In this document: in pieces, positions 6,924-15,628 of the stretch
Layout: each line of letters opens with the position of its first letter
Position numbering within the stretch: position 1 is the stretch's first letter
DNA from: JAHEYG01 sp040403535
GTDB taxonomy: Bacteria; Bacteroidota; Bacteroidia; B-17B0; Aurantibacillaceae
DNA length: 64,000 nt
Direction: 5' to 3'
NCBI GenBank assembly: GCA_040403535.1
Contig: JBBAKL010000010.1
Coordinates: 1 to 64,000, forward strand
Notes under the pieces: generated by a model
Seen by the model: only the letters and a program-made list of their open reading frames with translations
Database searches by the model: none
What the model was told of the DNA's origin: nothing
Position numbers and translations under genes: made by a program

Positions 6924-8204
6924 TTAAATTAAATGTTTATTTAAATACAATTCAAAAAGATGGTTTGCATCTATGAGTTGTTCTTCTATTACTTCCGAAT
7001 AAATTGAATCCATGAACTTTTTTCTACTCCAACCCATAAACGTGTTAATTGAATCAGCATCTTTAATTTTAGCTTCCGTTAAAAGTTGCCTATACGAATG
7101 TCTTCCGTAGTGAGTCGAAAGTTCAGGAATTGATAAGCTGAAACGGTCAACTAACAACTTCAATCTGTAATTGTACTCTTTCAAGCTAATTGATGGAGTA
7201 ACCCCTCCTTTAACAATCACAGTTTTATGATTTTTGAATTTATCAATTAATGCTTGAAGATATTTATTGACTATTACTGTCGCTTCAATTTTTGTTTTTT
7301 GGCGAACATAGGTAAAAGATTTCTGTTCGTTTGAAATCATTACTATTTGAATAGGCTTAAGGTTCATCATATCCGTATAAGCCATTCCGCTAAAACATTG
7401 AAATAAAAATAAATCTCGGCTTACTTCTAAAACAGGTCTATCCTTTAAATCTGCTTCGTATAATCTTTTTATTTCAATAATATTTAATTTCTGTTTGACT
7501 TTGTGCTGAATTTTAATTCTCATCCCATCGAATGGATTTGTTTGAGTTTTTTCATCTGCAATGGCATCTTTCCATATCGTTTTTATTTTTTTGATTATCC
7601 CACTTGCACTTTCTTTTGTAATTGGATTTTTCATAATGTCAATGCCATGAATATCTTTTCCTATTGACGGGTAGTGAGAAGTTAAATAGGTAAAGAACTC
7701 ATTACCGAATATTTTCTTTGCTTCATTGAATTTGATATTTGTCCACTTTTTAAAATTTAGAAAGTTTCGGAAGTGATTGACAGATTTGTTGTAAATTTTC
7801 TTGGTTGATTTAGACCATTGGGTAGAAGGCACAACTCGATTTTTATAATAGCTTTCGATGTACTTTAAAACCTCATCGTTTGGGGCATCGCTTGTTTTGT
7901 CTAATAACACATCCCTAATGAAAGATGGTGTTAAAGGGGTTGTTTCGTAGAGGTTTTGACTTATAAGTTCATCAAACCTTGTTTTCATTCTGTCAATGGG
8001 TTTGTTAAAGGTTGATTTTGGGTCATCAATACCACCAACTCGGTAGTTCCAAAGTAGGAGGTCATGTTCCTTCAATTTGATATTGGGAATTTTGCCTTCG
8101 GCTTTTTTGCCATTAACAATTATCCTGAAATAAACAGGTATGGTATTGTCTTTTTTACTCACTTTTCCCTTATTAGGGAAGATTTTTAATGCTGCATTTG
8201 TCAT
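6924..8204 (-). CDS. int: Tyrosine-type site-specific integrase
   Basis: The 426-residue protein has the three-part layout of Bacteroidota integrases: an N-terminal arm-binding region (1-100), a SAM-like core-binding domain (about 105-225), and a catalytic domain. Catalytic-domain residues visible are a beta-hairpin lysine motif RQKTK (301-305), HYGRH with His365 and Arg368, GW at 391-392 in the place of the usual Gly-His, and the nucleophile Tyr402 (SIYSEV). The first catalytic Arg is replaced by Ala275 in FSGMAYTD, a change also known in related integrases of this phylum. The gene points away from the adjacent tRNA-Phe, as expected for an enzyme that targets this tRNA. Confidence 0.92.
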   Translation of the reverse strand: MTNAALKIFPNKGKVSKKDNTIPVYFRIIVNGKKAEGKIPNIKLKEHDLLLWNYRVGGIDDPKSTFNKPIDRMKTRFDELISQNLYETTPLTPSFIRDVLLDKTSDAPNDEVLKYIESYYKNRVVPSTQWSKSTKKIYNKSVNHFRNFLNFKKWTNIKFNEAKKIFGNEFFTYLTSHYPSIGKDIHGIDIMKNPITKESASGIIKKIKTIWKDAIADEKTQTNPFDGMRIKIQHKVKQKLNIIEIKRLYEADLKDRPVLEVSRDLFLFQCFSGMAYTDMMNLKPIQIVMISNEQKSFTYVRQKTKIEATVIVNKYLQALIDKFKNHKTVIVKGGVTPSISLKEYNYRLKLLVDRFSLSIPELSTHYGRHSYRQLLTEAKIKDADSINTFMGWSRKKFMDSIYSEVIEEQLIDANHLFELYLNKHLI

Positions 8205-8309
8205 GTTTTTTAAGGTTTTAAAGATTTTGGTGAAATTCCTTAAAACAGCGTCAGAATAGTGAAGTAAAATGTGAGAAATGGCGATTCTAACCGATGCCTT
8301 TTGATAAGC

Positions 8310-8341
8310 AAAAACCCCCTAAACGCTTGGTTTAAGGGGTT
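8310..8341 (-). terminator. Terminator downstream of tRNA-Phe
   Basis: A 12-bp stem with one mismatch (AACCCCCTAAAC at 8313-8324 and GTTTAAGGGGTT at 8330-8341) has a 5-base loop. On the minus strand it is followed by a T run, so it ends tRNA-Phe transcription before the integrase gene. It lies on the element side of the presumed attachment site, so it may have been supplied by the element. Confidence 0.75.
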
Positions 8342-8366
8342 CTGATAGTAATTGATACTATTTGTG

Positions 8367-8439
8367 TGGTACCTCCAGGAATCGAACCAGGGACACAAGG
8401 ATTTTCAGTCCTTTGCTCTACCAACTGAGCTAAGGTACC
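8367..8439 (-). tRNA. tRNA-Phe (anticodon GAA)
   Basis: A complete 73-nt cloverleaf: acceptor stem GGTACCT / AGGTACC, D-arm GCTC...GAGC, anticodon arm AAGGA-CTGAAAA-TCCTT with anticodon GAA, TpsiC arm CCTGG-TTCGATT-CCAGG, and discriminator A. CCA is only partly encoded (the next bases read CAC). It is intact although the element abuts its 3' end, which means the element restores the 3' part on integration. Confidence 0.95.
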
Positions 8440-8469
8440 ATACCATGCTCTAAGGCAATTTTGAGGATG

Positions 8470-8499
8470 CAAAAATACGATAATTCTTAATTTCACAAA
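8470..8499 (-). promoter_or_regulatory. Promoter of tRNA-Phe
   Basis: On the minus strand, TTTG (8499-8496) and TATTTTTG (8477-8470) are separated by 18 bases, a good match to the Bacteroidota -33/-7 pattern. The tRNA 5' end lies about 30 bases downstream. Confidence 0.65.
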
Positions 8500-8552
8500 A
8501 AAAATATTAAATCTGCCTGCTGGCCAATATTTTAATTAATTTTAGTCTCGTT

Positions 8553-9272
8553 ATGAATCTGGTTATTGATTTCGGAAATACGCGCATAAAAGCTGGTTTG
8601 TTTGACCGTAATCAGCTTATTGAAAATCGTTATTACCACAACCAGAGCGAATTAAGCACTGATTCGGAGTTTTTAAGCAAAGGAAAAAAGGTAATCGTTA
8701 GTTCAGTTGTTAAATCTGATAGCGATGTGCTTAAAGCTTTATCTAAAGATGCTGATGTGTTGCATTTTTCTTCAGAAACGCCGGTTCCACTCAAAAATGA
8801 ATATAAAAGTGCATCCACATTGGGTTCAGATCGCCTGGCAGCATCGGTTGGTGCCTTTTCCATGTATCCATCACAAAACGTATTAGTTGTTGATACGGGT
8901 ACTTGTATAAAATACAATTTTACCAATAAAGATAATCACTATTTGGGAGGTGGCATTTCGCCTGGATTGCAAATGCGTTTTAAAGCTTTGCAGCATTTTA
9001 CAGATAAACTGCCATTGGTAAAATGTGATAGTGATTTTAAAAAGCTTATTGGCACTAATACCGAAGAGTCAATTCTTTCAGGCGTTATTCATGGTGTTTT
9101 GCACGAGGTGGATGGGGTTATAAATGCATATAAAACCGAGTATCCCGATTTAACAATTGTTGTGTCGGGAGGAGATACCGAATTCTTTGCAAAACGCTTA
9201 AAAAATCGCATCTTTGCCCACCCTCACACAGTTCTGATCGGATTGAATGAGATATTAATTTATAATTCTTGA
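8553..9272 (+). CDS. coaX: Type III pantothenate kinase
   Basis: CoaX phosphorylates pantothenate in the first step of coenzyme A synthesis. The 239-residue protein has the ASKHA-fold motifs: VIDFGNTRIKAG at the N-terminus (phosphate 1), GSDRLAAS (around residue 90), VVDTGTC (around residue 115) and VVSGGDTEFF near the end. Length is typical. Its TGA stop overlaps the TTG start of the next gene, so coaX is probably the first gene of an operon with an outer-membrane protein and LptC. It is the first chromosomal gene beyond tRNA-Phe. Confidence 0.93.
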   Translation: MNLVIDFGNTRIKAGLFDRNQLIENRYYHNQSELSTDSEFLSKGKKVIVSSVVKSDSDVLKALSKDADVLHFSSETPVPLKNEYKSASTLGSDRLAASVGAFSMYPSQNVLVVDTGTCIKYNFTNKDNHYLGGGISPGLQMRFKALQHFTDKLPLVKCDSDFKKLIGTNTEESILSGVIHGVLHEVDGVINAYKTEYPDLTIVVSGGDTEFFAKRLKNRIFAHPHTVLIGLNEILIYNS

Positions 9273-10699
9273 TAGCTGCTGGCAAAAAAATATCCTTTTT
9301 AGTTTTACTAATCTCTGTTATTTGCAATACAATTGTTGCTCAAAATTTAACTTTTAGTCCTTATTCTCGCTATGGCTTAGGTGAAATGAACAGCGCTGGT
9401 TTCTCCCACATTAGCGCAATGGGCGGCACCTTTATTGGTATGAAGCCGGATACTGCTGCTCCTATTTTTATTAATGCAGCAAATCCTGCGGCATTAACAG
9501 GGATTCGTCTAACAGCACTTGAATTAGGCGGGCAGGTTCAGTTCACTGAATTTACCAGTTCAGGGACCAACGTTAGTAAACGAAACATTAATTTTTCTTA
9601 TGGCAGTTTAGGTTTTCCAATCCGTCAGAAAGCTGCTGCTGCATTTGGCGTAATGCCATATTCATCGGTAGGTTATAATGTTAAAAATACCGTTAGTGAT
9701 CCCGCCATTGGGAATGTGGATTATATCTATACCGGTGAAGGGGGAATTAATCGTGCGTTTTTAGGTTTTGGAATAAGTCCTTTTAAAAATAGTTTAACGC
9801 GTTTTTACAAATCGGCTTACAAAGACTCATTAGTACTGCAGAAGAAGACATCGGAGTTTAAGAGAAAACGATTTGGAATGGAATTGTTATCTGAACTGAG
9901 TATTGGTGCGCGCGCTGATTATTTATTTGGCAGTATTTTACATGCTTCTAGTGTTGTTTTTCCAAATTCTACCAATTATAATCATACCCGTCGGTACCGT
10001 GCAGTAACCTATAAAGATGTAACCGGAACTTTTGGTGTTCAAACCTCATTTTCTATCGATTCGGTTGGAAAGCGCGAGCTGAGAAAAAAAGTGAAAATCG
10101 GATTTGGTTACTTCATGAATATTCCTCGTAACATGGATGTAAAAAGTAGCTACATCGCTTACGACTATGCTTTAAACGCATTTGGAGATGAGATCCCAAA
10201 AGACACATTTATTTATGTGATAGACCGTTCAGCCAATGTACGTTTGCCTTTGGAGCAAGGTGTTGGTGTAAGTATTAAAAAGGGAGAAGTTCTGGCAGTT
10301 GGAGCAGATTTTACTTATACCAACTGGCAAAAATTTCAATACATGGATGCTGTGAATGATTTGTCCAATACATTCAGGGTTTCAGCCGGTTTGAACTTCG
10401 TTCCGAACAAATTCGCAGCCGGCAACGGCGCTTACTTAAAAAGAATACAGTACCGATTAGGAGGATTTTATCAGAGCGGAGCATTAGAGCTTAAAAACAC
10501 ACGTTTAAATCATTATGCTGTTACAGTTGGGTTGGGTTTGCCGGTAGGCATGTACCGCCAGTTTTCGGTTGTAAATATCAGTGCTCAATTTGGCGAAATG
10601 GGCTCTGCTAATAATAATCTTGTTCGCGAGCGTTACGCGAAAATTATCATCGGATTTACCTTTAACGATAAATGGTTTACTAAATTCCGTTACGATTAA
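9269..10699 (+). CDS. Outer-membrane beta-barrel protein
   Basis: The 476-residue protein begins with a signal peptide (MIAAGKKISFLVLLISVICNTIVAQ) and then shows alternating beta-strands rich in aromatic residues, like FadL-type or other lineage-specific outer-membrane barrels of Bacteroidota (NLTFSPYSRYGLGE after cleavage). The start is TTG at 9269, overlapping the coaX stop; an in-frame TAA lies just upstream, so no longer start exists. The neighbouring LptC suggests a link to the outer membrane, but the substrate is unknown. Confidence 0.75.
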   Translation: MIAAGKKISFLVLLISVICNTIVAQNLTFSPYSRYGLGEMNSAGFSHISAMGGTFIGMKPDTAAPIFINAANPAALTGIRLTALELGGQVQFTEFTSSGTNVSKRNINFSYGSLGFPIRQKAAAAFGVMPYSSVGYNVKNTVSDPAIGNVDYIYTGEGGINRAFLGFGISPFKNSLTRFYKSAYKDSLVLQKKTSEFKRKRFGMELLSELSIGARADYLFGSILHASSVVFPNSTNYNHTRRYRAVTYKDVTGTFGVQTSFSIDSVGKRELRKKVKIGFGYFMNIPRNMDVKSSYIAYDYALNAFGDEIPKDTFIYVIDRSANVRLPLEQGVGVSIKKGEVLAVGADFTYTNWQKFQYMDAVNDLSNTFRVSAGLNFVPNKFAAGNGAYLKRIQYRLGGFYQSGALELKNTRLNHYAVTVGLGLPVGMYRQFSVVNISAQFGEMGSANNNLVRERYAKIIIGFTFNDKWFTKFRYD

Positions 10700-10708
10700 T
10701 CCTTATGC

Positions 10709-11266
10709 ATGAAGGGTTTAAAATTGATATCGAAAATTCTAACGGTTAGCATACTGCTGTTTTCTTGTCAAAACGAGCGTTCTCAAATTATGGCGCTAAC
10801 TTTACCTAAGGTAACACCTACCCAGCAAGGTAAAGGCATTACCATGGTTTACACTGATTCGGCAGAGTTAAAAATAGTTTTAAAAGCCGGTAAAATGCTT
10901 ACCTACGATCGTAATGTGCGTGAGCCGTTTACAGTATTACCAGATGGGGTATTGGTAACATTTTACAATGATAAAGGAAAACCAGAAACTACATTAAAAG
11001 CAAACTACGGCATACATTATCCTTCACGCAAAAGGATGGAAGTAAAGTATAATGTGGAGGTGGTAAATAAAGATGGTGAAAAGCTGAATACAGAACACCT
11101 TATTTGGGACGAAGCTCAGCATAAAATTTATTCGGATGCTTTTGTGAAAATAACTACCGCTAAGGAAATTATTATGGGAAAAGGCTTAGAAAGCAATCAG
11201 GATTTCACCAACTATCAGATTAAGGAAGTAACAGGTACAATTCAATTAGACAATAACGAATTATAA
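10709..11266 (+). CDS. lptC: LPS export protein LptC (lipoprotein form)
   Basis: LptC is part of the bridge that moves lipopolysaccharide from the inner to the outer membrane. This 185-residue protein has a lipoprotein signal with the lipid Cys at residue 20 (LLFSC), then an LptC/OstA-like beta-jellyroll: VYTDSAELKIVLKAGKM, repeated antiparallel strands, and LNTEHLIWDEAQHKIYSD, a conserved LptC motif. Escherichia LptC has a transmembrane anchor; Bacteroidota versions are often lipoproteins as here. It lies between the barrel gene and a two-helix membrane protein in a tight cluster. Confidence 0.85.
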   Translation: MKGLKLISKILTVSILLFSCQNERSQIMALTLPKVTPTQQGKGITMVYTDSAELKIVLKAGKMLTYDRNVREPFTVLPDGVLVTFYNDKGKPETTLKANYGIHYPSRKRMEVKYNVEVVNKDGEKLNTEHLIWDEAQHKIYSDAFVKITTAKEIIMGKGLESNQDFTNYQIKEVTGTIQLDNNEL

Positions 11267-11268
11267 TT

Positions 11269-11493
11269 ATGGATAACAGAAAAATATTTAAGGCGCTGGA
11301 GTATTTGTGGTTGTTCACCGCTTTGGTCGCAGTGGTTGCTACAGTTTATTTTTTAATTCTTAAAGATACTGATAGCGCATTGTATTTTTTCTTTGTGTTT
11401 TTAATTGGCGCTGTAATGTTTTTAGTACGTCGCTACCAACGTAAAAAACAGGAAGAAAGGATGCAGAATTATCCGCCAAAAAGCAAGCCTTAA
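11269..11493 (+). CDS. Small two-helix membrane protein
   Basis: A 74-residue protein starting 2 bases after lptC. Two hydrophobic segments (about residues 12-30 and 39-53) are followed by a basic tail (RRYQRKKQEERMQ). No named family is recognised, but the position directly after lptC suggests co-expression in the same operon. Confidence 0.65.
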   Translation: MDNRKIFKALEYLWLFTALVAVVATVYFLILKDTDSALYFFFVFLIGAVMFLVRRYQRKKQEERMQNYPPKSKP

Positions 11494-11552
11494 TGGCTCA
11501 CCCTTATTTTTAGCCTTTAGTCAAATATTTTAAGTTAATGCATAAATAGCCT

Positions 11553-11560
11553 TAACTTTG
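11553..11560 (+). promoter_or_regulatory. -7 box (TAACTTTG) directly before the MacB-like permease
   Basis: TAACTTTG matches TAnnTTTG exactly. The GTG start at 11566 lies 5 bases after the box, so transcription would begin at or next to the start codon. This supports either a leaderless mRNA or a later start. Confidence 0.55.
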
Positions 11561-11565
11561 TTAGA

Positions 11566-12813
11566 GTGGTATTTCTATCCTTAATAAAAGAAAGTGTATT
11601 ATTTGCATTACAATCCTTGTATGCCAATAAGCTACGTACTTTTTTAAGTTTACTGGGAATCACCATTGGCATATTCGCCATTATTGTGGTGTTTACCATT
11701 GTTGACAGTCTTGAAAAAAACATTAGGGGTAGCATAGAGAGTTTAGGCGAGAATGTAGTGTTTGTGATGAAATGGCCTTGGACCTTTGGTCCGGATTACC
11801 CCTGGTGGAAATACATGAATCGTCCCAATCCGGAGTATAACGAATTATTTGATTTACAGAAAAAATCAAAAACCGCGGATGCTATTGCATATCGTGTTGG
11901 TGGCCGAAGGACTATTAAACACAAAGGAAATATTGTAGAAAACGCGGTAATTACAGGTTGTTCTTACGATTATTATAAAATCAAGTCATTTGATATTACC
12001 GAAGGTCGTTATTTTACCGAGAACGAGGTGAATGCCGGTAATAACGTTGCTGTTTTAGGTTCTAAGATTGCTGAAGGCTTATTCCCAAACAATCAATTCC
12101 CTATAGGTAAAGAGGTGAAAATTGCCGGAAAAAAAGCCATAGTAATTGGGGTGTTTAAAAAGGAAGGTGAGAGTATGTTGGGGAATAGTATGGACAATCA
12201 GGTGGTGATTCCATTTCATTTTGCTAAGTATATTTTGGATGTACGTTCGGAAAGTGCCGAGCCTTATATTGCAATTAAAGCCCGTCCGGGAATTTCTAAT
12301 GCAGAAATGAAAGATGAACTAACAGGTATTATGCGAAGTGTTAGGCGTTTAAAGCCTATGGTAGAAGATGATTTTGCATTGAATGAAACTAATCTGTTGA
12401 GCAAGAATTTCGATGTTTTGTTTGATATTATTGGAATAGCAGGATGGATTATAGGAGGTTTTTCGATATTGGTTGGCGGATTTGGAATTGCCAACATTAT
12501 GTTTGTTTCGGTTAAAGAGCGCACCAGTATTATTGGTATTCAAAAATCATTAGGTGCAAAAAACTATTTTATTCTTTTACAGTTTTTATGTGAGTCGGTT
12601 TTTCTTTCCCTTATTGGAGGTATTTTCGGACTACTGCTTACGTATCTTATCACTTTAGCGGCACGGGGTAACATTGATATGGAAATAGCGCTAAGTTATT
12701 CTAATGTGATATTAGGATTAACCATATCGGTATTAATAGGAATAATCAGCGGATTTGTGCCAGCTTATAGCGCATCGCAACTTGATCCGGTAGAGGCAAT
12801 ACGCAGTAATTAA
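11566..12813 (+). CDS. ABC transporter permease, MacB/FtsX family
   Basis: The 415-residue protein has one N-terminal helix (LRTFLSLLGITIGIFAIIVVFTIVDSL), a large MacB-type periplasmic domain (about 50-275), and three C-terminal FtsX helices ending GFVPAYSASQLDPVEAIRSN, the hallmark ending of this family. It is the permease only; its ATPase is not adjacent. GTG at 11566 is the first available start that keeps the N-terminal helix, and ATG is absent nearby. It may act in lipoprotein, peptide or drug export; the substrate cannot be told. Confidence 0.85.
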   Translation: MVFLSLIKESVLFALQSLYANKLRTFLSLLGITIGIFAIIVVFTIVDSLEKNIRGSIESLGENVVFVMKWPWTFGPDYPWWKYMNRPNPEYNELFDLQKKSKTADAIAYRVGGRRTIKHKGNIVENAVITGCSYDYYKIKSFDITEGRYFTENEVNAGNNVAVLGSKIAEGLFPNNQFPIGKEVKIAGKKAIVIGVFKKEGESMLGNSMDNQVVIPFHFAKYILDVRSESAEPYIAIKARPGISNAEMKDELTGIMRSVRRLKPMVEDDFALNETNLLSKNFDVLFDIIGIAGWIIGGFSILVGGFGIANIMFVSVKERTSIIGIQKSLGAKNYFILLQFLCESVFLSLIGGIFGLLLTYLITLAARGNIDMEIALSYSNVILGLTISVLIGIISGFVPAYSASQLDPVEAIRSN

Positions 12814-12814
12814 A

Positions 12815-13162
12815 ATGAAAGTTTCAGAGCGTCCGAAAATAATATCAGCCATTTGCATTATCGGTTACATTTCGGTTATTTTCACCTTTCCAACCGTTTT
12901 TTCACCTGCAATAAAAAAGATAGGTTATTTGGTACCTGCTATTTATGGATTCATTGTGGCATGTAATTTTATGGCATTTATTGGCTTATGGCACATGAAA
13001 CAATGGGGCGTGCAGTTGTTTTTATTCACTTTTTTCACAAAAACCACCTTTTTTATTCTAATAAATGATTTAGGAGCCTCTACCATCGCAGGCATCATTT
13101 CATCTGTAATATTTAGCGTTATCTTATTACGTTTTTACCCCAAAATGGACGTAAATCTGTAA
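12815..13162 (+). CDS. Small membrane protein, about four helices
   Basis: A 115-residue protein starting 1 base after the permease stop. It shows about four hydrophobic segments (IISAICIIGYISVIF, LVPAIYGFIVACNFMAFIGLW, LFLFTFFTKTTFFILI, IAGIISSVIFSVILL). No enzymatic motif is seen. The tight spacing suggests co-expression with the permease. Confidence 0.6.
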   Translation: MKVSERPKIISAICIIGYISVIFTFPTVFSPAIKKIGYLVPAIYGFIVACNFMAFIGLWHMKQWGVQLFLFTFFTKTTFFILINDLGASTIAGIISSVIFSVILLRFYPKMDVNL

Positions 13163-13319
13163 GCCCTGAAAAATTCCATCTGCTTTTTAAGCTAATTTGT
13201 CCAAAAACATCTCCATTCAATCAAAAAGTTTTGTTTGATAGAATTTTTTTTGTATAACTTTATAGTAGATATAAAAAACTGTTCACTCAACAAAAACATA
13301 CTTTTAATCAATAAAACAG

Positions 13320-15533
13320 ATGATTGCCGAATTAGAAACAGCCGAATTACACCATACTTTGAAAAGTTTTTTTGGTTTTGAAGGGTTTAAGGGTAACCAG
13401 GAGAAAATCATACAAAGTGTACTTTCCGGGCATGATACCTTTGTTATTATGCCTACCGGTGGGGGTAAATCGCTTTGTTATCAATTACCCGCAATATTGA
13501 GTGAGGGTACGGCAATAGTGGTTTCGCCTTTAATTGCTTTGATGAAGAATCAGGTAGATGCCATCCGTGGGTTTAGCGATGAATCTGGAATCGCACATTT
13601 TTTAAATTCATCCTTAAACAAGAGTGAAATAGCAAAAGTAAAGAAGGATGTTGTATCGGGTAAGACTAAATTGTTATATGTAGCACCTGAAACATTAACC
13701 AAGGAAGATAATATTAAGTTTTTTGAGGAATTCAAGATTTCATTTTTTGCAATTGATGAAGCACATTGTATTTCTGAATGGGGCCACGATTTTCGCCCTG
13801 AATACCGTCGTTTACGCCCTATAATTGATAAAGTAGGCAATGTTCCTGTAATGGCCTTAACTGCTACGGCAACACCAAAAGTGCAGCAGGATATACAGAA
13901 AAACTTGGGTATGATGAAGGCGAATGTGTTTAAATCGTCATTTAACCGTGCCAATTTATATTACGAAGTTCGTCCTAAACAAAACGTATTAAAAGAGATT
14001 ATTAAGTATGTAAAGCAAAATTCCGGTAAATCGGGGATAATTTATTGCTTAAGTCGTAAGAAAGTTGAAGAGATTGCCGAGGCATTAAAAGTAAATGGTA
14101 TAAAAGCACAACCGTATCATGCAGGATTAGACGCTAAAGAACGCGCCAATACGCAAGATTTATTCTTAATGGAACAGATCGATGTAATTGTTGCAACAAT
14201 TGCGTTTGGAATGGGAATTGACAAGCCGGATGTGCGTTATGTTATTCACCACGACATTCCAAAATCATTAGAAGGTTATTATCAGGAAACCGGAAGGGCC
14301 GGTCGTGATGGCGGTGAAGGAAATTGCGTTACTTTTTACAGCTATGATGATATCATGAAGCTGGAAAAGTTCATGAAGGATAAACCGGTAGCTGAGCAGG
14401 AAATAGGCAAACAAATGCTTAGCGAAACAGCTGCTTTTGCCGAAACTTCTTCTTGCCGACGTAAATTCATACTGCATTATTTTGGCGAAGAATTTAATGA
14501 GGCTAAATGCAATGAAATGTGTGATAATTGCCGTCATCCAAAGCAGAAATTTGAAGCGAAGGAAGATCTTGAATTAGCCATTGAAACAGTTCTTGAAATA
14601 AAAGAAAAACATAAGATAAAAGATGTTATCAATGTCTTAATGGGTACGTTAACCGCAACATCGAAATCCTACAAGCATAATAATCTGGATGTGTGGGGCA
14701 AAGGTGCTGAAGATGATAAGGATGATAAATACTGGAACGCTGTTTTGCGTCAGGCAATCGTAAACAACTTTTTAGTTAAGGATATTGAAAATTACGGTTT
14801 ATTAAAGGTAACCGAAAAAGGAAAAGAGTTTTTAAAGAAACCTTACAGCATCAAATTCACACGCGATCACGATTACAGCCACACCGATAAGTCAGAAGAT
14901 GACGATATTGTTGTTGGAGGTAAATCGGGCGGCGGTGCGGCAGATGAGGTTTTATTTGCAATGCTGAAAGATTTGGTAAAGAAAATCGCAAAACAAAAAG
15001 CATTACCTCCTTATGTGATTTTTCAGGAAACTTCTTTGGAAGAAATGTCGATTCAGTATCCGATTACTATGGATGAACTGACGAAAATATCAGGTGTGGG
15101 CGCAGGTAAAGCAACTAAATACGGTAAGCCGTTTATTGATTTGATTAAGCAATATGTTGAGGAGAATGAAATTGAGCGTCCGGTAGACATGGTAATTAAA
15201 TCAGTGGTGAATAAATCCGGTTTAAAAGTTTATATCATTCAGAATGTTGACCGAAAAATAAGCCTGAATGACATGGCTAAATCAAAGAATTTAAAAATTA
15301 ATGAGCTTTTAACGGAGATGGAAACTATTGTTACATCCGGAACCAAACTTAATATTAAATATTATTTGGAGGACGTAATGGATGAGGAAAAACTGGAAGA
15401 AGCGATTGAATATTTTAAGGAATCGGAAACTGATAGTATTGACGCAGCGCTGAAAGAACTGGGTGAAAACGATTATTCAGAAGAAGAAATGCGCATGATT
15501 CGTATTCAGTTTATTTCGGAATACGCCAATTAA
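13320..15533 (+). CDS. recQ: RecQ-type ATP-dependent DNA helicase
   Basis: RecQ unwinds DNA in recombination and repair. The 737-residue protein has Walker A (MPTGGGK, Lys50), DEAH (146-149), and the sensor region TATATPKV. Helicase motif VI is QETGRAGRDG, and the zinc-binding cysteines lie in CRRKFI...CNEMCDNC (about 378-405). A winged-helix RQC domain and an HRDC domain (about 570-620, ITMDELTKISGVGAGKA) follow. The C-terminal HTH-like extension (about 625-737) is common in RecQ of this phylum. It stands alone between membrane-protein genes and is followed by a terminator. Confidence 0.95.
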   Translation: MIAELETAELHHTLKSFFGFEGFKGNQEKIIQSVLSGHDTFVIMPTGGGKSLCYQLPAILSEGTAIVVSPLIALMKNQVDAIRGFSDESGIAHFLNSSLNKSEIAKVKKDVVSGKTKLLYVAPETLTKEDNIKFFEEFKISFFAIDEAHCISEWGHDFRPEYRRLRPIIDKVGNVPVMALTATATPKVQQDIQKNLGMMKANVFKSSFNRANLYYEVRPKQNVLKEIIKYVKQNSGKSGIIYCLSRKKVEEIAEALKVNGIKAQPYHAGLDAKERANTQDLFLMEQIDVIVATIAFGMGIDKPDVRYVIHHDIPKSLEGYYQETGRAGRDGGEGNCVTFYSYDDIMKLEKFMKDKPVAEQEIGKQMLSETAAFAETSSCRRKFILHYFGEEFNEAKCNEMCDNCRHPKQKFEAKEDLELAIETVLEIKEKHKIKDVINVLMGTLTATSKSYKHNNLDVWGKGAEDDKDDKYWNAVLRQAIVNNFLVKDIENYGLLKVTEKGKEFLKKPYSIKFTRDHDYSHTDKSEDDDIVVGGKSGGGAADEVLFAMLKDLVKKIAKQKALPPYVIFQETSLEEMSIQYPITMDELTKISGVGAGKATKYGKPFIDLIKQYVEENEIERPVDMVIKSVVNKSGLKVYIIQNVDRKISLNDMAKSKNLKINELLTEMETIVTSGTKLNIKYYLEDVMDEEKLEEAIEYFKESETDSIDAALKELGENDYSEEEMRMIRIQFISEYAN

Positions 15534-15554
15534 TGGCTTTGTTTTTATTAAGAT

Positions 15555-15583
15555 GCCCCGGTTAATTAATCGGGGCTTTTTTA
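15555..15583 (+). terminator. Terminator after recQ
   Basis: A stem GCCCCG / CGGGGC (15555-15560 and 15571-15576) with an AT-rich loop is followed by six T. It ends the recQ transcript. Confidence 0.8.
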
Positions 15584-15628
15584 TTACATTTTACATACTT
15601 TAAACGTTTTTTTTACGTTTTATTAAAA

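Larger units (their letters stand above)
1..8366. mobile_element. Right part of an integrative element inserted at tRNA-Phe
   Basis: A block of mobile-element genes ends exactly beside the 3' end of tRNA-Phe. The tyrosine integrase is the gene next to the tRNA, which is the usual layout for elements that recombine into a tRNA 3' end. Inside are an excisionase-like HTH gene, an HUH Rep gene, small genes of unknown role, a serine recombinase and a restriction-modification gene. No Zot, relaxase, VirB/Tra or phage structural gene is seen in this part. The other attachment site must lie left of base 1, so total size and full cargo are unknown. The exact crossover point within the tRNA 3' half is inferred, not seen. 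Confidence 0.8.

Noticed and set aside
1..8366. Element as an inovirus-like prophage
   Set aside because: HUH Rep and integrase fit, but no Zot-like ATPase, coat or adsorption protein is visible, and the left end is missing.
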